A stretch of DNA of 6,002 nucleotides. Origin: an uncultured Pseudomonadota bacterium (GTDB lineage Bacteria; Pseudomonadota; Gammaproteobacteria; Methylococcales; Methylomonadaceae). The stretch lies in the NCBI GenBank assembly GCA_903931355.1, contig CAIZCB010000186.1, forward strand, positions 1 to 6,002. The letters are read 5' to 3'. The notes under the pieces are model-generated. The model searched no databases and was not told the DNA's origin. It saw only the letters and a list, made by a program, of their open reading frames with translations. The position numbers and the translations under genes were made by a program. Below are positions 1-6,002 of the stretch, in pieces. The first letter of the stretch is position 1. Every line of letters begins with the position of its first letter.

Positions 1-119
1 ATTATTCATTTGAAATGGTTTTTAGGGTTTGGTTTTGGATTGATTGAGGTCAATAAGTTACTTCACTGATTAGATTTTGTTGTGATTGTGGTACGAATCC
101 AATTTTAGTGCAGAGTGCT

Positions 120-136
120 TGTATCGGCTTGGTGCG
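120..136. promoter_or_regulatory. possible second, weaker NtrC-binding site
   Basis: The 17-mer TGTATCGGCTTGGTGCG keeps a good right half (GTGCG) of the TGCAC-N7-GTGCA pattern, but its left half is poor. Its centre lies 30 bp, about three helical turns, upstream of the perfect site at 150-166. Tandem NtrC enhancers such as those of enterobacterial glnA have this kind of spacing. Taken alone it would not be called; the spacing is the main argument. Confidence 0.4.
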
Positions 137-149
137 GGGCAAAATTTAT

Positions 150-166
150 TGCACAACAACAGTGCA
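150..166. promoter_or_regulatory. NtrC (NRI) enhancer site
   Basis: TGCACAACAACAGTGCA is a perfect inverted repeat, TGCAC-N7-GTGCA, with the same length and half-sites as the classical NtrC operator. Its centre is about 97 bp upstream of the transcription start predicted from the -24/-12 promoter, within the usual enhancer distance. The inferred role is that phosphorylated NtrC binds here under nitrogen limitation and activates glnK1-amtB1. It could also serve a divergent gene to the left of the window. Confidence 0.75.
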
Positions 167-182
167 TTTATTCTCTGAATGA

Positions 183-199
183 AATTGTTAAAAACAATT
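183..199. repeat. AT-rich 17-bp palindrome between enhancer and promoter
   Basis: AATTGTT and its exact reverse complement AACAATT are separated by three A residues. The palindrome sits between the NtrC-type site and the IHF-like site. It may be an operator for another regulator, or simply part of a bendable A-tract region. I cannot assign a protein to it. Confidence 0.3.
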
Positions 200-209
200 A
201 TATAAATTA

Positions 210-222
210 AATCAATGACTTA
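210..222. promoter_or_regulatory. IHF-binding site
   Basis: AATCAATGACTTA matches the IHF consensus WATCARNNNNTTR at every defined position and is flanked upstream by an AT-rich tract, as IHF sites often are. It lies between the NtrC-type enhancer and the -24 element. There IHF bending would bring the enhancer-bound activator to the sigma-54 polymerase. The match is seen in the sequence; binding is inferred. Confidence 0.55.
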
Positions 223-223
223 A

Positions 224-628
<405 letters not shown>

Positions 629-644
629 TTTAAGGAGAGATCAC

Positions 645-2036
645 ATGAAACGATTGTTAAGTGTTTTAGCTTTATTCTCGACAGCGGCTTTTTCTAGCCT
701 TGCTTTTGCACAAGAAGTTGCCGCGCCTACGGTTAATAAAGGCGATACAGCTTGGGTGATTGTGGCGACTTTATTAGTGGCTTTAATGGTTATCCCCGGT
801 TTGGCTTTGTTTTACGGCGGTATGGTTCGTGCCAAAAACATGTTGTCTGTTTTGATGCAAGTGTTTGTGATTTTTTCATTGATGGCGATTTTGTGGGCTT
901 TGTATGGATACAGCGTAGCCTTTACTGAAGGTAATGCCTTCTTCGGTGGTTTGAGTAAAGCGTTTTTAATCGGGATTACCCCAGATTCGTTAGCGGCTAC
1001 TTTCACTAAAACCGTTTATATCCCTGAATATATCTATGTTGCGTTCCAGTTAACTTTTGCAGCAATCACCCCTGCGTTAATTATTGGTGCATTTGCAGAG
1101 CGGGTTAAATTTTCAGCGGTACTGTTGTTTACAGTAATTTGGTTCACTTTCGCTTATTTACCAATGGCTCACATGGTTTGGTATTGGGCGGGTCCAGATG
1201 CTTATACCGATGCAGCAGCAGCTGAGAAAGCAGCGGCGACTGCGGGCTTCTTGTTCCAAAAAGGTGCGTTGGATTTTGCAGGCGGTACAGTGGTTCATAT
1301 CAACGCAGGGATTGCAGGTTTGATCGGTTGTTTGGTAATTGGCAAACGGATTGGCTACAAAAAAGAATTTATCGCACCGCATAGCTTAACCATGAACATG
1401 GTGGGTGCGTCATTGTTATGGATCGGTTGGTTCGGCTTTAACGTCGGTTCCAACTTAGAAGCTAATGGATTAGCAGCTCTTGTATTTGTTAACACACTAT
1501 TGGCAGCGGCGGCAGCAACTCTAGCTTGGGTTGGTGCAGAATGGATGATTCGCGGCAAACCTAGCATGTTAGGTGCAACTTCTGGTGCGGTGGCTGGTTT
1601 GGTTGCCATCACACCGGCTTGTGGATGGGCTGGCCCTATGGGTTCTATCGTCTTGGGCTTGGTTGCAGGTGCGGTGTGCTTCTGGTCAGTAACTGGCGTT
1701 AAACACGCTCTCGGTTACGATGACTCATTAGATGCTTTTGGAGTCCATGGTGTGGGCGGTATTTTGGGTGCTTTAGGTACTGCAGTAGTGGCTAATCCAG
1801 CATTAGGCGGTACTGGCGTATGGGATTACGTCTCTAACTCAGTCGCGGAGTACGACACTTTGACTCAATTAACCAGTCAAGCTTGGGGTGTAGGTGTAGC
1901 CTTAGTTTGGTCGGGTGTTGTGTCATTTATTGCCTTTAAAGTAGTGGATGTTTTGGTTGGCTTGCGAGTAAGCGAAGTCACTGAAAGGGAAGGCTTGGAT
2001 GTTGCAGAACATGGAGAGACTGCTTACCACCTCTAA
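645..2036 (+). CDS. amtB: ammonium transporter AmtB (copy 1)
   Basis: Inner-membrane ammonium channel, a trimer in the Amt/Rh family, 463 aa. An N-terminal signal peptide ends with a likely AFA|QE cleavage after residue 22, as in Escherichia coli AmtB. Pore residues are all present: Phe134 and Phe138 (F103/F107 in E. coli), Trp179 (W148), Asp210 (D160), His218 and His368 (the H168/H318 twin histidines), Phe265 (F215) and Ser269 (S219). The C-terminal tail with REGLD..EHGETAY is the conserved region that contacts GlnK. The M4-M5 periplasmic loop between Trp179 and Asp210 is about 19 residues longer than in E. coli AmtB or AmtB2, and the extra part is Ala-rich. A strong TAAGGAGAG ribosome site lies just upstream of the ATG. 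It is co-transcribed with glnK1 from the sigma-54 promoter. Confidence 0.96.
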   Translation: MKRLLSVLALFSTAAFSSLAFAQEVAAPTVNKGDTAWVIVATLLVALMVIPGLALFYGGMVRAKNMLSVLMQVFVIFSLMAILWALYGYSVAFTEGNAFFGGLSKAFLIGITPDSLAATFTKTVYIPEYIYVAFQLTFAAITPALIIGAFAERVKFSAVLLFTVIWFTFAYLPMAHMVWYWAGPDAYTDAAAAEKAAATAGFLFQKGALDFAGGTVVHINAGIAGLIGCLVIGKRIGYKKEFIAPHSLTMNMVGASLLWIGWFGFNVGSNLEANGLAALVFVNTLLAAAAATLAWVGAEWMIRGKPSMLGATSGAVAGLVAITPACGWAGPMGSIVLGLVAGAVCFWSVTGVKHALGYDDSLDAFGVHGVGGILGALGTAVVANPALGGTGVWDYVSNSVAEYDTLTQLTSQAWGVGVALVWSGVVSFIAFKVVDVLVGLRVSEVTEREGLDVAEHGETAYHL

Positions 2037-2060
2037 ATTGCTTTTTGTAAAACCAAATAG

Positions 2061-2091
2061 AAGCGGGCCGTCGCAAGACGACCCGCTTTTT
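2061..2091 (+). terminator. Rho-independent terminator of glnK1-amtB1
   Basis: AAGCGGG (2061-2067) pairs with CCCGCTT (2082-2088). After one C-A mismatch, CGTC pairs with GACG around a GCAA tetraloop of the GNRA type. The stem runs into TTTTT. It begins 24 nt after the amtB1 stop codon and separates the two glnK-amtB sets into different transcription units. Confidence 0.85.
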
Positions 2092-2105
2092 GGCGTTTTA
2101 ATCAA

Positions 2106-2525
<420 letters not shown>

Positions 2526-2568
2526 TTATTAGAAAGTCGGCTCACTAAACGCTTTAGCGAATCTGACC

Positions 2569-2623
2569 AAAATCGCCGATATCTATGGGTTTTCCCCGTA
2601 GGTATCGGCGATTTTGTTGTTTT
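2569..2623 (+). terminator. long hairpin/terminator between glnK2 and amtB2
   Basis: AAAATCGCCGATA (2569-2581) pairs perfectly with TATCGGCGATTTT (2603-2615). The stem continues inward, with two G-U pairs, to a total of 21 bp closed by a five-base TTTTC loop. TTTT at 2612-2615 and a second T-run at 2620-2623 follow, and the A-run on the other arm would let it act in both directions. It starts 43 nt after glnK2 ends. It most likely terminates or attenuates glnK2 transcripts before amtB2. An RNA processing or stability role is the main alternative. Confidence 0.75.
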
Positions 2624-2673
2624 AGATAGGGTGTTTATTTGTGAGTGTTTGATCTATTTTGGTATCCATAATA

Positions 2674-3957
2674 ATGAATAAAAAATTACTAAAAATCATG
2701 GGTTTACTGTTAGTACCCAGTATTGCATCCGCACAGGAAATTAATCAGGCCGACACAGTCTGGGTGTTAACCTCGACAGCGTTAGTCTTGTTTATGACCT
2801 TGCCGGGCTTGTCGTTGTTTTATGCCGGTTTAGTCAGAAGTAAAAACGTCTTATCAGTGATGATGCAATGCTTTGCCATCACCTGTTTAGTATCGTTGTT
2901 GTGGTTGGCTGGTGTATACAGCTTCGCTTTTGCCGATGGTGGCGAATGGCAAAGTGTTATTGGTGGAGCCAGCAAATTATTTGCCGCTGGTATCGATACT
3001 CAAGTACTAAATGGCACTATTCCTGAAGTTGTGTTTTTCATGTTTCAGATGACATTCGCCATTATTACCCCTGCTCTGATTGTTGGTGCCTTTGCTGAGC
3101 GTATGAAGTTCTCTGCCATGCTTTGGTTTAGCGCTTTGTGGTTGATTGTGATTTATATGCCAATCTGCCATTGGATTTGGGGTAACGGCTGGTTAGCGCA
3201 ATTGGGCGTTAAAGATTTTGCTGGCGGGATTGTGATTCACGTTAATGCGGGGGTTGCTGCTTTAGTTTCGGCGATTGTGTTAGGTAATCGTCGTGGCTTT
3301 CCTACCTTAGCCATGCCACCACACAATATGACTATGGTCGTAACAGGTGCCGGCATGTTGTGGTTTGGTTGGTTTGGTTTTAATGGCGGTAGCGCTTTAA
3401 AAGCCGATGGTTCTGCGGGTATGGCGATTGCCGTGACTCACATTGCTGCAGCTGCGGGTTCTTTAACTTGGATGATTATCGAATGGAAACGCTTTGGCAA
3501 ACCGAGCGTATTAGGGATAGTTACTGGTATGGTGGCTGGCTTAGGCACCATCACTCCGGCATCCGGTTATGTTGGCCCAATGGGTGGTTTAGCGATTGGC
3601 GTGATTGCTGGTGTGGTTTGTTTTTATGCAACGCAATATGTGAAACGGGTATTAAAAATCGACGATTCTTTGGACGTTTTTCCGGTTCACGGCGTTGGCG
3701 GCATGATCGGCTCAACCTTAACTGGTGTTTTTGCAGCTGAACAATTTGGCGGTTTAGGCTTAAACGGCGTCAGTATTTCGCACCAAGTTGGCGTACAAAT
3801 TTTAGCGGTTGTTGTTACCGTACTGTGGAGTGCAGTGTTCAGCTATTTGATTTTAAAATTAATCGACAAACTGATTGGTCTGCGTGTTACAGCAGATGAA
3901 GAAATGGAAGGACTTGATTTAGTTCTGCACGAAGAAACCGGTTATCACAAACTTTGA
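2674..3957 (+). CDS. amtB: ammonium transporter AmtB (copy 2)
   Basis: Second inner-membrane Amt/Rh-family ammonium channel, 427 aa, close to the E. coli AmtB length. The signal peptide ends with a probable ASA|QE cleavage after residue 20. Pore residues are complete: Phe124/Phe128, Trp169, Asp181, twin histidines His189 and His339, Phe236 and Ser240. Spacing between Trp169 and Asp181 equals that of E. coli, so the long loop of AmtB1 is absent. The tail keeps MEGLDL..HEETGY for GlnK contact. By eye about half of the residues match AmtB1, far fewer than between the two GlnK proteins. An in-frame stop at 2650 limits the start. I chose the ATG over a TTG at 2659 because it opens directly with the basic n-region of the signal peptide. 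No clear ribosome site or promoter is visible, so expression may depend on readthrough of the upstream hairpin. Confidence 0.94.
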   Translation: MNKKLLKIMGLLLVPSIASAQEINQADTVWVLTSTALVLFMTLPGLSLFYAGLVRSKNVLSVMMQCFAITCLVSLLWLAGVYSFAFADGGEWQSVIGGASKLFAAGIDTQVLNGTIPEVVFFMFQMTFAIITPALIVGAFAERMKFSAMLWFSALWLIVIYMPICHWIWGNGWLAQLGVKDFAGGIVIHVNAGVAALVSAIVLGNRRGFPTLAMPPHNMTMVVTGAGMLWFGWFGFNGGSALKADGSAGMAIAVTHIAAAAGSLTWMIIEWKRFGKPSVLGIVTGMVAGLGTITPASGYVGPMGGLAIGVIAGVVCFYATQYVKRVLKIDDSLDVFPVHGVGGMIGSTLTGVFAAEQFGGLGLNGVSISHQVGVQILAVVVTVLWSAVFSYLILKLIDKLIGLRVTADEEMEGLDLVLHEETGYHKL

Positions 3958-3981
3958 TAACCCCTAACTTGAGAGAAATGA

Positions 3982-4746
3982 ATGCCAATTACCCTTAACC
4001 AACTAGAAGTGATGGTTCGCCAAGCCGGTGATGTCGCTATGCGCTATTTCAATGACTTGGAATCGCTGGCAGTCAGTAAAAAAAGCGCCCGCGATTTAGT
4101 GACCGATGCTGATGTTGCTGTGGAACAGTATTTAAAACAGGCGCTAGGAGAGCAATGTCCTGAATACGGTTTTTGGGGAGAGGAGAGCGGTCAAACGGCT
4201 AATCAAATTAGTCGCTGGATTGTCGATCCGATTGACGGCACGCATTCATTCTCAAGGGGGCAGTATTTTTGGGGGATTAGTGTGGCGCTGGAAATTGATG
4301 GTCAAATAGTGATGGGCGCGGTCTATGGCCCGGCACTGGATGATTATTACAGTGCCGAGCTAGGCAAAGGTGCGTGGAAAAATGGCAAACCGATTCGAGT
4401 TTCAGCAGAAGCCGAACTCGGTAGCAGCATGATTTCCACTGGCTTTGCTTGTTTACGCTCTTATTTAGAACACAATAATCTCGAACGCTTCTGCCGAATT
4501 GCTCAAGCGACCACTGGCCAACGTCGTTTTGGTTCGGCAGCGTTGGATTTATGTTTAGTTGCTGATGGTCAAGTCGATGCGTTTTGGGAGCAGGAATTAA
4601 ATCTTTATGATGTTGCTGCTGGTGCATTGATCGCCCTTGAAGCAGGTGGCACCGTCACCGACTTTAAAGGTAATTCAGGGATTTTCCCCAAACAAATTCT
4701 CGCAACCAATGCAAAAATTTTGGATCAATTATTACCATTGATGTAA
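3982..4746 (+). CDS. inositol monophosphatase-family phosphatase
   Basis: Cytoplasmic Mg-dependent phosphatase of the IMPase superfamily, 254 aa, full length for the family. The metal-binding signature is complete: VTDAD (40-44), GEES with Glu67/Glu68, WIVDPIDGTHSF (79-90) with Asp82 and Asp85, and the third metal aspartate Asp210 in LYDVAAG. In that last motif the common Trp before Asp is Tyr. The superfamily includes SuhB-type inositol phosphatases, CysQ-type nucleotidases and HisN-type histidinol-phosphatases. The DPIDGTxSF form resembles the HisN-like branch, but substrate cannot be fixed from sequence. GAGAGA lies five bases before the ATG. The gene begins 24 nt after amtB2 with no terminator between, so the two are probably co-transcribed. 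A direct link to ammonium uptake is not established. Confidence 0.9.
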   Translation: MPITLNQLEVMVRQAGDVAMRYFNDLESLAVSKKSARDLVTDADVAVEQYLKQALGEQCPEYGFWGEESGQTANQISRWIVDPIDGTHSFSRGQYFWGISVALEIDGQIVMGAVYGPALDDYYSAELGKGAWKNGKPIRVSAEAELGSSMISTGFACLRSYLEHNNLERFCRIAQATTGQRRFGSAALDLCLVADGQVDAFWEQELNLYDVAAGALIALEAGGTVTDFKGNSGIFPKQILATNAKILDQLLPLM

Positions 4747-4753
4747 ACAAATC

Positions 4754-4765
4754 CAGCTATAGCTG
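4754..4765. repeat. 12-bp perfect palindrome after the phosphatase gene
   Basis: CAGCTATAGCTG is self-complementary and is flanked by AAA and TTT, giving a short imperfect hairpin 8 nt past the stop codon. The T-run after it is broken (TTTAGTT), so it is at best a weak terminator. It could also be an operator for the next gene. Confidence 0.3.
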
Positions 4766-4794
4766 AGTTTAGTTAACCATTTGATTTTTAATGT

Positions 4795-4822
4795 TTGTGA
4801 ATATGTAAATTGTTGTTATAGT
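4795..4822 (+). promoter_or_regulatory. sigma-70 promoter with extended -10
   Basis: TTGTGA (4795-4800, four of six to consensus) and TATAGT (4817-4822, five of six) are separated by 16 bp. TGT precedes the -10 hexamer and provides an extended -10 TGn motif. Transcription would start near 4829, about 40 nt before the small gene at 4868. It supports independent expression of that gene. Confidence 0.5.
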
Positions 4823-4867
4823 TGCTGCCGCTGAGCACAATCTAAAACAAAAACAACGAGATGCAGT

Positions 4868-5158
4868 ATGTGCGATTACAAAAATAAAAATTTTAGATAC
4901 AACCATGAAACATGGGCAAAGTATTCATTCATCGAATTAGGTTTTGATATGTATCGAGCCAAATTCGAAAGCAGTATTCCAAAAAAACCGATCAGACTCG
5001 GTTTTGGAAAATGGTTTGTGGATATTCGCTTTTTTAAATGGCAAATTTTGGTTAATAAAATGACCAAAGAGCAAATTGAAAGAATGAAGCTAAGTTTTGA
5101 GTGGGAAGAGCACCAAAAAGATCGCGGTTTCGACAACCACAACAATCTTAGCTTTTAA
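4868..5158 (+). CDS. hypothetical protein, 96 aa
   Basis: I do not recognise this protein. It is 96 aa, rich in Lys and aromatic residues (Trp16, 49, 58, 79 and many Phe), has no signal peptide or membrane segment, and ends with a polar, charged segment (EWEEHQKDRGFDNHNN, 78-93). The central part (38-62) alternates basic and aromatic residues and could fold as beta strands. The C-terminal half has a likely helix, KEQIERMKLSFEWEEH. A weak GAG ribosome site and an extended -10 promoter precede it. A long open frame on the opposite strand (4876-5145) overlaps it. The plus frame is preferred for its promoter, start context and soluble-protein composition, but coding is not certain. Confidence 0.55.
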   Translation: MCDYKNKNFRYNHETWAKYSFIELGFDMYRAKFESSIPKKPIRLGFGKWFVDIRFFKWQILVNKMTKEQIERMKLSFEWEEHQKDRGFDNHNNLSF

Positions 5159-5172
5159 AGATAGCAGTAACT

Positions 5173-5228
5173 GATTTAGGTATGAATGGAAGCTTCTGTA
5201 GTAAGCTTCTATTCACCTCCTCTAAATC
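5173..5228 (+). repeat. imperfect long hairpin with anti-Shine-Dalgarno-like stretch
   Basis: TGAATGGAAGCTT (5183-5195) pairs with AAGCTTCTATTCA (5203-5215) around a 7-nt loop, with one G-U pair. After a TA bulge, GG pairs with CC, and GATTTA (5173-5178) pairs with TAAATC (5223-5228), leaving TCCTC unpaired. The 3' arm contains TCACCTCCT (5213-5221), identical to the anti-Shine-Dalgarno end of bacterial 16S rRNA. No U-tract follows, so it is not a standard terminator. It may be the 3' end of the 96-aa gene transcript, a remnant of a small element, or a regulatory leader for the genes to its right. Confidence 0.45.
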
Positions 5229-5237
5229 ATCAAAATC

Positions 5238-5381
5238 ATGTGTTTTCTCAGTATCATCGTATTGATCTTATTTTCAGTCCTTGAAATTAGCCCCATCCCC
5301 ATCACGCCATTAATCTTAATCTGGATTGTTATTTTCCGTCCGGCATGGTTTTATCGCTGGGTGATGCGGATTTACAATTAG
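5238..5381 (+). CDS. putative small membrane protein, 47 aa
   Basis: A 47-codon frame starting MCFLSIIVLILF and ending WFYRWVMRIYN. Two hydrophobic stretches, about residues 3-15 and 20-33, with prolines between them, suggest one long or two short membrane segments. A basic, aromatic tail (FRPAWFYRWVMR) probably stays cytoplasmic. No ribosome site is seen and an in-frame stop at 5223 fixes ATG as the only normal start. It lies 33 nt before a second small membrane-protein gene and could be translated with it. Family unknown. It could also be a chance hydrophobic frame, since T-rich DNA tends to encode such residues. Confidence 0.4.
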   Translation: MCFLSIIVLILFSVLEISPIPITPLILIWIVIFRPAWFYRWVMRIYN

Positions 5382-5414
5382 TTTTTAAATTAACTTCCCA
5401 TAGGAGAGTCTCTA

Positions 5415-5588
5415 ATGTTTGAATTCATGTCATCGCTAGGGGTTATCGGTTTTTTATTTGGCTTGTTAATCTTGGTGCTTTGGACGTTACTGCCATTTGC
5501 CGTATTTGGCATTAAAGATCGCTTGGATAAACAAATCGAATTATTAACTGCTATCAACGAACAGTTAAAACGCAATCAAAGCCAATAA
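5415..5588 (+). CDS. small single-span membrane protein, 57 aa
   Basis: A 57-aa protein with one membrane span (about residues 8-33, GVIGFLFGLLILVLWTLLPFAVFG split by no charges) followed by a charged amphipathic helix, KDRLDKQIELLTAINEQLKRNQ (34-55), with heptad-like Leu/Ile spacing. A strong AGGAGAG ribosome site lies six bases before the ATG, the best evidence that it is real. The layout of one span ending in PFAVFGIK followed by a short coiled-coil-like tail recalls small uncharacterised membrane proteins common in gammaproteobacteria. I cannot name the family. The tail suggests oligomerisation or binding to a partner at the inner face of the membrane. Confidence 0.7.
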   Translation: MFEFMSSLGVIGFLFGLLILVLWTLLPFAVFGIKDRLDKQIELLTAINEQLKRNQSQ

Positions 5589-5595
5589 ATTCGCT

Positions 5596-5628
5596 AGGGC
5601 GGATAAGTGCACACTCGCATCCGTCTTT
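5596..5628 (+). terminator. probable terminator after the 57-aa gene
   Basis: GGCGGAT (5598-5604) pairs with ATCCGTC (5619-5625), with one G-U pair, around a 14-nt loop. The stem can be extended by a further pair or two into AG/TT. The following T-run is only three bases (TTTA). It begins 10 nt past the stop codon, where a terminator would be expected, but it is weak by the usual criteria. Confidence 0.4.
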
Positions 5629-5929
5629 ACTGTGTTAGCTTAAACATCGTTCCAAAACTTCACTGGGAAGCGATTCCTCTCTCAAAGTTAAGCGCTACGC
5701 TTTAACCTCCTAAAATAACGCTTCAAAAATTCAGACTTTGATTTGTCCTTGCTGGCCAATTGTATTGGGCAGTGATGGCCGTTAGATAAACAAGTGAGCG
5801 GTTTTTTACCGTTATTTTTTAAAAATCATCGATTTTTAATTTTAGTCACCGAATAGACTTATCAAATTGATTTCACTCCGATTTCTTAAATGAAGTAGGG
5901 GAAGGGCTTGCTTGTCGTGGCTTTCGACG

Positions 5930-5946
5930 TTGGGGTGATTGTTGCT
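5930..5946 (+). promoter_or_regulatory. possible sigma-54 promoter near the right edge
   Basis: TTGGGGTGATTGTTGCT has a perfect -12 half (TTGCT) and the essential GG (5932-5933) exactly 12 bp before GC (5944-5945). The CAC of the -24 half is GGT. Transcription would begin near 5957 and run out of the window. No clear activator site was found upstream, so this is a candidate only. Confidence 0.3.
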
Positions 5947-6002
5947 TTGATACTCAGTCAAAGCGCTGATGTGATGTTAAATGTAAAAAACATTAAAAAT
6001 CA

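Larger units (their letters stand above)
5589..6002. other. gene-poor stretch with several small hairpins
   Basis: No frame on either strand has a convincing start and length. Small inverted repeats are scattered through it: GGAA-GCGA-TTCC (5666-5677), GTTAAGCG/CGCTTTAAC with one bulge (5687-5706), CTGGCCAAT/ATTGGGCAG with one mismatch (5752-5772), TTAAAAATC-ATC-GATTTTTAA (5819-5839) and GCTTTGA/TCAAAGC (5944-5964). A frame open from 5899 to the window edge lacks an ATG and is not called. The stretch may be the leader of a gene beyond the right edge or hold an unrecognised small RNA. Confidence 0.35.

Noticed and set aside
812..1612. Minus-strand open frames inside amtB1 (three of 64-85 codons)
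   Set aside because: They lie wholly opposite a clear membrane-transporter gene, have no ribosome sites, and their translations look like antisense shadows.
3468..3740. Plus-strand alternative frame of 90 codons in amtB2
   Set aside because: It is an out-of-frame reading of a conserved AmtB region that includes the His339 motif; its Trp/Arg/Cys-rich product is typical of a shadow.
4277..4627. Minus-strand 116-codon frame opposite the phosphatase gene
   Set aside because: It is His/Gln/Pro-rich with no start signals, and the plus strand encodes intact IMPase motifs.
4876..5145. Minus-strand 89-codon frame opposite the 96-aa gene
   Set aside because: It has no ribosome site or promoter that I can see; its hydrophobic character follows from the Lys/Phe-rich plus frame. 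Kept as a remote alternative.
5390..5575. Minus-strand 61-codon frame opposite the 57-aa gene
   Set aside because: The plus-strand gene has a strong ribosome site and a sensible membrane topology; the minus product is a Ser/Asn/Lys-rich shadow.
5752..5772. TGGCC...TTGG as a third sigma-54 promoter
   Set aside because: The position 12 bp after GG is TG, not GC, and the sequence is better explained as an inverted repeat.
5899..6002. Partial plus-strand CDS running off the right edge
   Set aside because: The frame is open for about 34 codons but has no ATG, it overlaps the candidate promoter, and it is too short to judge.

Overview
The window reads as the chromosome of a fairly low-GC gammaproteobacterium. 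Both PII proteins resemble those of proteobacteria, including the uridylylation-site tyrosine, and a sigma-54/NtrC-type promoter lies in front of them. A methanotroph-like (Methylococcales) or sulfur-oxidiser-like lineage is my guess from the look of the proteins. No gene here proves it.

Positions 1-2036 hold the first nitrogen-scavenging operon. The upstream region contains a perfect 17-bp NtrC-type palindrome, a weaker second site three helical turns upstream of it, a perfect IHF consensus, and a -24/-12 promoter. These drive glnK1 (112 aa), followed after 16 nt by amtB1 (463 aa). A GNRA-loop terminator closes the operon near 2061-2091.

Positions 2187-4746 hold a second, paralogous set: glnK2 (112 aa, about 85% identical to GlnK1), then a 21-bp hairpin that looks like a terminator, then amtB2 (427 aa, much more diverged from AmtB1). 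An inositol-monophosphatase-family phosphatase follows 24 nt later. No NtrC-type site is visible before this set. The likely logic is a nitrogen-starvation-induced pair plus a differently expressed pair, with interchangeable PII trimers able to plug both channels.

Positions 4747-6002 are loosely packed. They hold an unrecognised 96-aa protein behind an extended -10 promoter, an imperfect hairpin carrying an anti-Shine-Dalgarno-like stretch, and two small putative membrane proteins (47 and 57 aa). The last roughly 414 nt have no convincing gene. They contain several small hairpins and a possible sigma-54 promoter close to the right edge, pointing out of the window.

I see no mobile element, CRISPR array, tRNA or rRNA. 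The region looks mostly ordinary. The most interesting points are the duplicated glnK-amtB modules with different control and the hairpin separating glnK2 from amtB2.
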